Assembly (NCBI GenBank): GCA_027487845.1
Contig: JAIYCV010000051.1
Location: 1-64,000, forward strand
Source: Flammeovirgaceae bacterium
GTDB lineage: Bacteria > Bacteroidota > Bacteroidia > Cytophagales > Cyclobacteriaceae
Length of the DNA: 64,000 nucleotides
Direction of reading: 5' to 3'
Shown: positions 43,177 through 50,780 of the stretch, piece after piece
How positions within the stretch are numbered: the stretch's first letter is position 1
Layout of the letters: every line of letters begins with the position of its first letter
Program-made: the position numbers and the translations under genes
The notes under the pieces: generated by a model
Database searches by the model: none
What the model was told of the DNA's origin: nothing
What the model saw: the letters and a program-made list of their open reading frames with translations, nothing else

Positions 43177-44046
43177 ATGCAAGCGGTGGTTTTCTATTTT
43201 GTTTATCCAATCATTTATTTGATCGCCTCGCTTCCTTTTTGGGCTTTATATAAATTTTCTGATCTTCTCTTTTTTGTTGTTTGGAAGTTTGGGTATCGAA
43301 AGAAGGTTGTCTTTGCTAACCTTATAAATTCCTTTCCCGAAAAGTCGAGCAACGAAATTGAATTCATCGCCAAAGAATACTATCGCTTTTTGGCTGACCT
43401 TACGGTGGAGACTCTAAAAACGATGAAAATGACCAAGCAAGAATATGCCGAGCGATGCGTATTCCATCCTACTGATTGGCTTTTAAAGTATCAACAAGAG
43501 CAACAAAGCCTTGTTATTGTGCTTGGCCATTATGGCAATTGGGAGTGGGGCGGGCCTAGTTTTTCAATTAACACCCGCTTTAAATTGGTGGTTCCGTACA
43601 TGCATTTGGCAAATCAGCACTTTAATGCCATGATCGTAAACATGCGCACTCGCTTTGGCGTGGAACTCGTAAAAGTAGACAGAATAACCCGCCAAATGAT
43701 CGCCAACAAGGATAAGCTAACGGCCACCGCGTTTATTGCAGACCAAGCTGCTTGGGCGCACACTGCCTACTGGACGAACTTCTTGAATCAACAAACACCG
43801 GTGTTTATGGGCCCCGAGAAATTGGCCGTTAAGTTTAACTATCCTGTGGTGTATATGAGTGTGAAGCGGATCAAAAGAGGATTTTATGAAGTTCTGCCAG
43901 AATTGCTGTTCGCACACCCGCAACTCACAACCGAAACCGAAATTTCAGAAGCATTTACCAAAAGGCTGGAACAAGATATTTTGAAGAACCCAGCGACATG
44001 GCTCTGGTCGCATAAGCGATGGAAACACAAAAAAATAGAGCAATAA
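43177..44046 (+). CDS. Lipid A biosynthesis acyltransferase (LpxL/HtrB family)
   Basis: A 289-residue membrane-anchored acyltransferase that adds a secondary acyl chain to lipid A. An N-terminal helix (FYFVYPIIYLIASLPFWAL) is followed by the catalytic HX4E motif in LGHYGNWEWGG. The rest has the family's FIADQAAW and NQQTPVFMGP segments. It starts 3 bases after the symporter stop codon and ends in a hairpin terminator. Confidence 0.88.
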   Translation: MQAVVFYFVYPIIYLIASLPFWALYKFSDLLFFVVWKFGYRKKVVFANLINSFPEKSSNEIEFIAKEYYRFLADLTVETLKTMKMTKQEYAERCVFHPTDWLLKYQQEQQSLVIVLGHYGNWEWGGPSFSINTRFKLVVPYMHLANQHFNAMIVNMRTRFGVELVKVDRITRQMIANKDKLTATAFIADQAAWAHTAYWTNFLNQQTPVFMGPEKLAVKFNYPVVYMSVKRIKRGFYEVLPELLFAHPQLTTETEISEAFTKRLEQDILKNPATWLWSHKRWKHKKIEQ

Positions 44047-44078
44047 AAAAGCCGCCTCACTTCAGCAAGACGGCTTTT
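44047..44078. terminator. Bidirectional terminator between the acyltransferase and DUF2911 genes
   Basis: An 8-bp stem (44047-44054 with 44071-44078: AAAAGCCG and CGGCTTTT) encloses a 16-base loop. The A-run on one side and T-run on the other let it serve both convergent genes. Confidence 0.7.
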
Positions 44079-44097
44079 GAACTTTTATTCAGTTATT

Positions 44098-44955
44098 TTA
44101 TTTCAATGACTTAATTAAGTCTTCGTTTAGTTTAACATAGCCAAAATCGCTCGGTGCTTTCTTTGCAATATCCAACGATTTTTGAGCAGTTGCAATTGCA
44201 CCCACTTTGTCGCCCAATGCTTTTTGGACCTGCGCTTTAAAGTTCATATTCCAGAATTCATTTTCATACTTTCCAGTAGCAAAGTATTCGTTCACCCAAG
44301 CCAATGCTTGCTTCAAGTCTTTCTTGGTGTCATAAAAATAACGAGCAGACGCCATCAAATTAGCAGGATTTACTTTCGTTCCAGCTGTAATAGCCGCCAT
44401 TACTTTCGCGTCATAATCAACCGCAACTGTGAATTTTACGGAAGTGTTTTCCCAACTTATCTGAATCTTTGCGCTGGTGTTATCATCGGCCATATCGGTT
44501 ATCGCCATAGTAAATGTTTCTACTTTTTCAGCCAATTTTTCAGACTTTACTTTAAAACGCACTTGCTCTTTGGCGTTATCATAATTAGCGGTATTTCCAC
44601 CAATTTCTAAGTCTTTATAAAGTGACACTGTCCACTCAGTGGCTCCGGGCCAGGTAAACAACAAGTAAGTTCCTTTGGGCACCAAGTTACCTTCAACTTT
44701 CACTTCATCGCTAAATGTAATTCTAGTACCATTATTGGCACCTGTTCTCCAAATTGAACCGAAAGGAGTCAGGAAGTCAGCTCCTTCTCCAAATATTTTA
44801 CGCCCTTTTGCCTTTGGTCGAGAATATTCAATTTTCACATCGGTCAAGCCAACCACGCTAGATACCACGGCAGCAGAACTTGCCGCGGGTGTTTGAATTT
44901 GGGCTTGCACCATTATGCTGGCCGCAACTAAAACGATTACGAAAAACTTTTTCAT
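44098..44955 (-). CDS. DUF2911 secreted protein
   Basis: A 285-residue exported protein. A signal peptide (MKKFFVIVLVAASIMVQAQ) precedes the DUF2911 domain, recognised by VKIEYSRPKAKGRKIFG, PFGSIWRTGANNGTRITF and KGTYLLFTWPG. The C-terminal third is helical with a tetratricopeptide-like part (YFYDTKKDLKQALAWVNEY). Common in Bacteroidota; function unknown. It is divergent from the methylpurine glycosylase gene. Confidence 0.88.
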   Translation of the reverse strand: MKKFFVIVLVAASIMVQAQIQTPAASSAAVVSSVVGLTDVKIEYSRPKAKGRKIFGEGADFLTPFGSIWRTGANNGTRITFSDEVKVEGNLVPKGTYLLFTWPGATEWTVSLYKDLEIGGNTANYDNAKEQVRFKVKSEKLAEKVETFTMAITDMADDNTSAKIQISWENTSVKFTVAVDYDAKVMAAITAGTKVNPANLMASARYFYDTKKDLKQALAWVNEYFATGKYENEFWNMNFKAQVQKALGDKVGAIATAQKSLDIAKKAPSDFGYVKLNEDLIKSLK

Positions 44956-44978
44956 GGGTTATTATTTTGGTTTGTTTT

Positions 44979-44986
44979 TAAATTTG
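44979..44986 (+). promoter_or_regulatory. -7 promoter element for the methylpurine glycosylase gene (TAAATTTG)
   Basis: Exact TAnnTTTG match 31 bases before the ATG at 45018. It faces the minus-strand element at 44993-45000 within the same 62-base gap. Confidence 0.45.
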
Positions 44987-44992
44987 AGAGCG

Positions 44993-45000
44993 CAAATTTA
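44993..45000 (-). promoter_or_regulatory. -7 promoter element for the DUF2911 gene (TAAATTTG)
   Basis: The minus strand reads TAAATTTG, 37 bases before the DUF2911 ATG. Together with 44979-44986 it makes a back-to-back promoter pair. Confidence 0.45.
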
Positions 45001-45017
45001 GAAGACTTTATCGTGAA

Positions 45018-45614
45018 ATGAAACCTAATAAACTGCCCGAAGGCTTTTATGGCAGGGCAAATGTGGTGGAGGTAGCAAAAGACCTTATCGGCAAAGTGCT
45101 TGTTACAACTCAGAACGAGGGCACAACCAGTGGAATCATAGTGGAAACCGAAGCCTACTCGCAAAGCGAAAAGGGTTGCCATGCCTATAAAGGAAAAACG
45201 GCTAGAAATGCAGTAATGTTTGAAAATGGGGGCGTCTCATATGTTTACCTATGTTATGGCCTCCACCACATGTTCAATGTTGTTACTAATCAGAATGGAA
45301 TAGCAAATGCGGTACTCATTCGCGCCCTCGAGCCGTTGAAGGGTGGCGACTTAATGCAGCAACGCTCAAAAACGGTTTCGCTTTCGCGGATTACCTCGGG
45401 GCCTGGTAAACTTTGCAAAGCGATGGGTATCGACAAACAATTGAATACTAGTTCATTGATGGGCGATCAAGTTTGGATTGAAGATCAGGGTATTCACATC
45501 CCGAAAGGAAATATAATTGCTAGTCCACGTATAGGCATTGATTATGCCGGGCAAGATGCGCTGCTACCTTGGCGATTCTATCTTAAAGACAATGGCTGGG
45601 TCAGCCGAACCTAG
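45018..45614 (+). CDS. mpg: DNA-3-methyladenine (methylpurine) glycosylase
   Basis: A 198-residue base-excision repair enzyme of the AAG/MPG family that removes alkylated purines. It shows the family core: FYGRANVVEVAKDLIGKVLV, then VETEAYSQSEKGCHAYKGKT with the catalytic Glu, and YVYLCYGLHHMFNVVT, followed by LIRALEPLKG and RITSGPGKLCKAMGI. Length is normal. Confidence 0.94.
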   Translation: MKPNKLPEGFYGRANVVEVAKDLIGKVLVTTQNEGTTSGIIVETEAYSQSEKGCHAYKGKTARNAVMFENGGVSYVYLCYGLHHMFNVVTNQNGIANAVLIRALEPLKGGDLMQQRSKTVSLSRITSGPGKLCKAMGIDKQLNTSSLMGDQVWIEDQGIHIPKGNIIASPRIGIDYAGQDALLPWRFYLKDNGWVSRT

Positions 45615-45658
45615 CTAATGGCTTTGATAATTGATCATTGATAGTTCATCTTTGTGTT

Positions 45659-47191
45659 ATGATCCGATTCATATCGCTATTTTTTGTGCTTGTTTCAGAG
45701 CTTTGTTTTGCTCAATCGCGGTTTACTCCACAAGCATTGACTAACGTAAATTCGTTGTATGATGAACAAAACCCTATTATTTCACCAGATGGCAACACGC
45801 TGTACTTCACCGTGGTGGGGCATCCCAAAAATCTGGAGGGCAAAAAAGCCGTGGGCGATATTTGGTTCTCCCGATGGCAGGGGCAGAATTGGTCTGTTCC
45901 CATCCATGCGGGTGCTAGCTTAAATGCGAGTGGTTTTAATTCAATAGCGGGCTTTTCAGCCGATGGAAATGCTGTTTTTCTTATGAATCATTATGCCAAA
46001 GATAAAGAAGTTGCCTCTCAGGGAATTTCTGTTTCTACCAAATCAGAAAACGGATGGACCTTCCCCGAAAACATTCGTATTCCGTATTTTCTCAACAAAT
46101 CGCTTTTGATTAGTGGTTATGTAAGCGAAGACGGCTCTATTTTGCTTTATTCGGCAGAGGGTTATGAAACGGTGGGCGTGGAAGATCTTTATGTTAGCAT
46201 AAAGGGCATTGATGGAAGTTGGTCTGAGCCAAAAAGTCTCGGCCCTTCCATTAACAGTACTTTTCAAGAGCTGTGTCCCTCTCTATCTGCCGATAAGACA
46301 ACCCTGTATTTTTCTTCCAATAAACCTGGCGGATTTGGTAGTTATGATGTTTATAAATCAAAACGACAAGACGATAGTTGGAGCAATTGGAGCACACCCG
46401 AAAACCTTGGGGCAGCCGTGAATACCGAAGGGCGCGAACTTTACTTTCGCTCGTTCAATAATGAATCGGTTACGTTATACACCACCACCTCAAGTAGCAA
46501 CGAATATGGCGATGTGAAGCTGTATCAGGTAAATGCCGATTCAACGAGTCAGAAACCATCGGTAAAAATAGAAAAGCCAGACAATGGGACCATTATCTTA
46601 ACTGGGCGCATTTCAAATTCTAAAAATGCCAGTGGGGTAGAGGCCGATTTGCAATTGAAGGCAGACGCAAACTATGTGGTTCGGTCAGCGTCAACAGGCT
46701 TGTACGAAGTACAGGTAAAGCCGAGTCAATCATATACACTAAAGATAGAAGCAGCCGGCTACATAACGTTGTTGGAAAAGATTGATCTCACAAAGCTCAA
46801 TTCAACTAAAATTGAGCTAAACTTTAAACTTCAGCCAATTGAGATAGGCGTGAGCGTTAACCTGAAAAGTGTTTTATTTAAGGTGAGTGAAAGTACCTTG
46901 TTGGCCGATTCATACGATGAACTAAACACCGTGGTGGATTTAATGAAGGTGAACCCCAAACTTGAGATTGAATTGGGAGGCCACACCGACAGCAGAGGAA
47001 ATGCTAGGCTTAACCAAAAGCTCTCGCAAGAGCGCGTAGACAAAGTGAAAGCATATCTTGTCTCGAAAGGCATAAACGCCAACCGAATTCAAGGCAAAGG
47101 CTATGGCGGTAAACAACCCATTGCCATTGGTGACTCAGAAGAGAACCGCAGACTAAATAGGAGAGTGGAGTTTACCATTTTGAAAGACTAG
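45659..47191 (+). CDS. OmpA-family protein with PD40 repeats
   Basis: A 510-residue outer-membrane-associated protein. A signal peptide (MIRFISLFFVLVSELCFAQ) is followed by PD40-type beta-propeller repeats (ISPDGNTLYFTVVG, SADKTTLYFSSNKPGGFGSYDV), a carboxypeptidase-regulatory-like domain (NASGVEADLQLKADANYVV) and a C-terminal OmpA domain that binds peptidoglycan (LGGHTDSRGNARLNQKLSQE). I use the ATG at 45659, which begins the signal peptide; an in-frame TTG at 45638 adds seven residues. Same architecture as many Bacteroidota proteins related to gliding and cell-envelope linkage. Confidence 0.9.
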   Translation: MIRFISLFFVLVSELCFAQSRFTPQALTNVNSLYDEQNPIISPDGNTLYFTVVGHPKNLEGKKAVGDIWFSRWQGQNWSVPIHAGASLNASGFNSIAGFSADGNAVFLMNHYAKDKEVASQGISVSTKSENGWTFPENIRIPYFLNKSLLISGYVSEDGSILLYSAEGYETVGVEDLYVSIKGIDGSWSEPKSLGPSINSTFQELCPSLSADKTTLYFSSNKPGGFGSYDVYKSKRQDDSWSNWSTPENLGAAVNTEGRELYFRSFNNESVTLYTTTSSSNEYGDVKLYQVNADSTSQKPSVKIEKPDNGTIILTGRISNSKNASGVEADLQLKADANYVVRSASTGLYEVQVKPSQSYTLKIEAAGYITLLEKIDLTKLNSTKIELNFKLQPIEIGVSVNLKSVLFKVSESTLLADSYDELNTVVDLMKVNPKLEIELGGHTDSRGNARLNQKLSQERVDKVKAYLVSKGINANRIQGKGYGGKQPIAIGDSEENRRLNRRVEFTILKD

Positions 47192-47243
47192 CTCTGTTTG
47201 AACTTCTTTAACATTTTAGCCGTGATTAGGTTAATAACATTAC

Positions 47244-48272
47244 ATGGAACTCAAAATGAAAAATTACGTCATAGTCTTTGTTGTATTACTGATCGGTTGT
47301 TCTGAAAGAAAGGAAACCAAACTCCAGCAGTTTCTTTTGAAAGGAAATCTTGCAGTAGAAGCAACCAATTACGACCAAGCCGCCTACTACTTTAGCGAAG
47401 CGTTGAAGCTAGATGCATGCTATGCAGATGCCGCTAACAACCTTGGCACTGTTTACTTTAAAACAAAACGGTTTGACAAATCGCTTGAATTCTACAACAA
47501 AGCGATAGAATGTAAAGCTGATTTCCTTCCTGCCTACTTTAATCGAGCCAATGCTAATTATGAATTGAAAGAGTATTTTAGTGCGCTTGCTGATTTAGAT
47601 AAAATCATAAAAGTAAAACCCGATACAGCGGTCGCTTATTTTACGAAAGGCTTGGTGCAAACGAAAATGCGAGACTTTCCCGCTGCTTTGTCTTCATTCA
47701 ATAAAGCGATTGAATTGGATGGAAAGAAAGTGGATTACCTCGTAAATAAAGCTACTGTAAAATTCTATATGAAGCAATGGGAAGAATCAAAACTACAATT
47801 GAACCAAGCTGCTTTGTTGGATTCAAAAGAGCCGAACATCTACAACACACTTGCCCTCATTGCAATAGAACAAAATCAATTGGACGAAGCGTTGACAATG
47901 GTTAATAAGGCATTACAACTCGCGCCCGATCAGCCCTATTTTCTTAACAACCGGGGTTTCATCTATCTGCAACAGAATAAAATGGCAGAAGCTGAAAACG
48001 ACATCAACCAAAGCATAGGCCTCGATCCATACAACGGGTGGGCGTACCGCAATAAGGGATTGTTTTATTTGCTAAATAAAGACTTTATAAATGCAGAAAG
48101 ACTGTTGAAGCAAGCAGTGGAAATGGATTCATTCATCGACAAGATTTATTTTTACCTTGGCACGGCTTACTTAAAAAACGGCAAGCAGAAATTAGCGTGC
48201 GAGAGTTTCAGCGAATCTGAAAAGCTAGGAGATAAAATGGTAACTGCTGAGTTAATTAAGCAATGCAAGTAG
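47244..48272 (+). CDS. TPR-repeat lipoprotein
   Basis: A 342-residue lipoprotein: the signal peptide ends in VVLLIGC (Cys19 from this start), then eight or so tetratricopeptide repeats (for example YADAANNLGTVYFKTKRFDKS, FLPAYFNRANANYELKEYFSA, PYNGWAYRNKGLFYLLNKDF). It would be an inner-face, protein-binding envelope component. An alternative ATG four codons later (47256) also gives a good lipoprotein signal. The downstream Nudix gene overlaps its last ten bases. Confidence 0.88.
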   Translation: MELKMKNYVIVFVVLLIGCSERKETKLQQFLLKGNLAVEATNYDQAAYYFSEALKLDACYADAANNLGTVYFKTKRFDKSLEFYNKAIECKADFLPAYFNRANANYELKEYFSALADLDKIIKVKPDTAVAYFTKGLVQTKMRDFPAALSSFNKAIELDGKKVDYLVNKATVKFYMKQWEESKLQLNQAALLDSKEPNIYNTLALIAIEQNQLDEALTMVNKALQLAPDQPYFLNNRGFIYLQQNKMAEAENDINQSIGLDPYNGWAYRNKGLFYLLNKDFINAERLLKQAVEMDSFIDKIYFYLGTAYLKNGKQKLACESFSESEKLGDKMVTAELIKQCK

Positions 48273-48907
48273 AATTTCAGCGATTTATCGAATTGCTTTC
48301 ACACCGATTAACGAGGCCATTGCCCGGTGCATTGGCGCATGAGCCACTGCGTGCTGTTCCGACAAATTCATCTCGACTAAAGTTTGATCATAAAGTTCCT
48401 CCCAAGCCAGGTAGCGTATTGATCTTGTTATACGAAGAAAATGGCGTCATAAAATTCCCGTTGACCAAGCGCGCTACTTATAAAGGTGCACACAGCGGAC
48501 AAATAAGTTTACCAGGAGGTAAAACAGAAGTGGGCGAAACAGAAATTGAAACCGCTTTGCGCGAATGTGAGGAAGAAATAGGAGTGAGGCAGTCGGACAT
48601 AAAAGTCGTAGGCAGATTAACCAATTTTTTTGTGATACCCAGCAATTTTATGGTAACGCCCGTTGTTGCGTTCACTTCGTCTAAGCCAGTCTACCTACCT
48701 GACCCCATTGAAGTGGATACAATTATTGAATGTTCAATTTCTGAGTTGACTCACGATACATCAATTAAAGAAAAGGAGATCATTGTAGCGAATGAATTTA
48801 AGTTGATGGCGCCACATTTCGAAATAGCTGGAGAAATAGTATGGGGTGCAACCGCAATGATGCTCAACGAGTTTAGAATGTTAGTACGTGCGTTTAAGGA
48901 AAACTGA
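48263..48907 (+). CDS. Nudix CoA pyrophosphatase-like hydrolase
   Basis: A 214-residue Nudix hydrolase. The Nudix box is complete: the GGKTEVGETEIETALRECEE segment followed by EIGV. Together with the preceding LTKRATYKGAHSGQISLPGGK, which resembles the CoA-specific signature (LLTKR...HxGQxxFPGG), it suggests cleavage of CoA to phosphopantetheine and 3',5'-ADP. It starts inside the end of the TPR-lipoprotein gene, so translation is coupled. It converges on the HAD gene with one base between the two stop codons. Confidence 0.9.
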   Translation: MQVEFQRFIELLSHRLTRPLPGALAHEPLRAVPTNSSRLKFDHKVPPKPGSVLILLYEENGVIKFPLTKRATYKGAHSGQISLPGGKTEVGETEIETALRECEEEIGVRQSDIKVVGRLTNFFVIPSNFMVTPVVAFTSSKPVYLPDPIEVDTIIECSISELTHDTSIKEKEIIVANEFKLMAPHFEIAGEIVWGATAMMLNEFRMLVRAFKEN

Positions 48908-48908
48908 T

Positions 48909-49601
48909 TTAGCCCTTCTGGATTAAGTCAATTACTTGGTTCCACTTTTCTGCTTTCTTAAAATTAGGATGATCAATTTTAACATCGATGGTTTCATGCG
49001 CCCAGGTGACATGGTAAGGTAAATGTATACCAACTCCACCAAGGTTGAGCACAGGAAGTATATCAGACTTAAGTGAATTGCCAATCATCAAAAATTCTGA
49101 CGGATGTATATCGAGGTGCTTCAATAACTTGCGATAGTCGTTTTCTTTTTTCTCACTCATAATCTCGATGTGATGGAAATAATGACTGAGTCTTGATTTC
49201 TCAAGTTTCCTCTCTTGATCCAACAAATCGCCTTTGGTAGCCACCACTAGTTTGTAATTCGGCTTCAGGGCTGCTAATACATCTTCTACTCCATCTAAGA
49301 GAACGATGGGTTTTTCTAAGAGTTCTTTACCGAAATCAATGATTTTAACAATTGCCTGCGCTGGAAGTTGATGATTTGAAATCTGAATGGCCGCTTCAAT
49401 CATAGATAGCATGAACCCTTTTACTCCGTATCCATATAGCCCTAGGTTCTGAATCTCAATCTGTAACAACTCCCGAGAAATAGTGTGCTGGGGATTATAC
49501 TCTTCTAAGAGTTCGCAAAATCTCTTCTCCACTTCCTGAAAGTAGAGTTCATTGTGCCATAAGGTATCATCCGCATCAAATGCGATTACTTTTATTTTCA
49601 T
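48909..49601 (-). CDS. HAD-superfamily hydrolase
   Basis: A 230-residue HAD phosphatase. Motif I is FDADDTLWHNE (nucleophile Asp and acid Asp), the middle has VVATKGDLLDQERKL with motif II Thr, and motifs III/IV include KKENDYRKLLKHLDI and MIGNSLKSDILPVLNLGG. I use the ATG at 49601 (MKIKVIAFDADDT), which starts the first strand; the start at 49655 adds 18 residues of unlikely sequence. Substrate unknown. Confidence 0.88.
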   Translation of the reverse strand: MKIKVIAFDADDTLWHNELYFQEVEKRFCELLEEYNPQHTISRELLQIEIQNLGLYGYGVKGFMLSMIEAAIQISNHQLPAQAIVKIIDFGKELLEKPIVLLDGVEDVLAALKPNYKLVVATKGDLLDQERKLEKSRLSHYFHHIEIMSEKKENDYRKLLKHLDIHPSEFLMIGNSLKSDILPVLNLGGVGIHLPYHVTWAHETIDVKIDHPNFKKAEKWNQVIDLIQKG

Positions 49602-49694
49602 CCAAAAAAACGTTGTGTCAAATGAATTACGAATCAATCTGCTTGAGTTTATCAAAGGAAGGCGTAAAACAAATTCCTCGACATCTTAACGATC

Positions 49695-50687
49695 CTACAC
49701 CTGAAAAACGATCTTACCCACCTTATTTGGTTTCGTTATGTCGGGGAAAGACTCTATTATTTTAGAAAATGGTCTGATAGAATCAATAATTGGTCTTATT
49801 TCATGTTTGCTTACAAATGTGAGCATGTCCGCAAACTCCGCATCGTTGCCCATTGTGGAACCTTCTAACGTGAGTTGATTCCAGAACATTTTATATAGAT
49901 CAATTTTGGCGGGCAAACCGTTGGTAGCACCATAAAAAATGATCTTGCCGTTAGGTCTCAACACTTTAATAAAGTTGTTCAATTGGTCGCCACCCGCGCT
50001 ATCGATTACCAAATCAAACCCCCCTTTTGTTTTCCATAGGTCGGTATAAGTAGCTTCCTTTTTGTAATTATAAGCACCTTTTGCACCTAACTTTAAGGCA
50101 CGCGCAAGTTTATCATCACTACCAGACGTGACATACACATTGGCCCCGGCTGACTTTGCAAAGAGGAACGCGAATTGAGCTACACCGCCACCGAAACCAG
50201 AAATTAACACGTTTTGGCCAGATCGTAGTTTTCCCTTGCGGAATAGCGCTCTGTAGGCCGTCAATCCTCCCAGTGGCAAGGACGCTGCTTGAAGAATATC
50301 TAAGTGTGCGGGTTTGGGTTGAAGTCTGTCTACTGCTACCATCGCATATTCTGCAAAGGTGCCGTTGTTGGGCATGCCCAAAATGGTATAATTTTTAGAT
50401 TGAACATCGGGGTCGTTACCCCAATCAATATTTGGGTTTATGATTACCTCTTTTCCTATCCACGCTCTGTCAGACTCTTCAAATACATCTTCCACTACCC
50501 CAGCGCCATCGGAACCCATCGTAACACCAAAACGGATATTCGGGTATTTGCCTTCTCGGATCCAATCATCGCGTCTGTTTAACCCAGCTGATTTTATTTT
50601 AACAAGTGCCTTGCCTGCCGTTAAAGTAGGCTTCGCTACTTCCACTAATTCAATTTTTCCAGGGCTTGTTAATACGAGTGCCTTCAT
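49695..50687 (-). CDS. Medium-chain dehydrogenase/reductase, quinone-oxidoreductase type
   Basis: A 330-residue NAD(P)H-dependent oxidoreductase of the zinc-type alcohol-dehydrogenase superfamily. It begins MKALVLTSPGKIELVEVAKPT, continues with GLNRRDDWIREGKYP and GSDGAGVVEDV, and has the Rossmann motif GFGGGVAQFAFLFAK. The usual Cys/His zinc ligands are absent, so it is probably of the zinc-free quinone-reductase kind. I use the ATG at 50687; the in-frame start at 50729 adds 14 residues. Substrate unknown. Confidence 0.87.
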   Translation of the reverse strand: MKALVLTSPGKIELVEVAKPTLTAGKALVKIKSAGLNRRDDWIREGKYPNIRFGVTMGSDGAGVVEDVFEESDRAWIGKEVIINPNIDWGNDPDVQSKNYTILGMPNNGTFAEYAMVAVDRLQPKPAHLDILQAASLPLGGLTAYRALFRKGKLRSGQNVLISGFGGGVAQFAFLFAKSAGANVYVTSGSDDKLARALKLGAKGAYNYKKEATYTDLWKTKGGFDLVIDSAGGDQLNNFIKVLRPNGKIIFYGATNGLPAKIDLYKMFWNQLTLEGSTMGNDAEFADMLTFVSKHEIRPIIDSIRPFSKIIESFPDITKPNKVGKIVFQV

Positions 50688-50780
50688 ACAATCAATTACG
50701 AATTTGAAATTACGAATTACGTGAATCAATCATGAATTAGCAATTATGAAAAATCACAGCTTCAAATTCTTGCCCGTGAA

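Noticed and set aside
44182-44610. 142-codon plus-strand frame inside the DUF2911 gene
   Set aside because: Antisense shadow of a clear DUF2911 protein; cysteine- and phenylalanine-rich.
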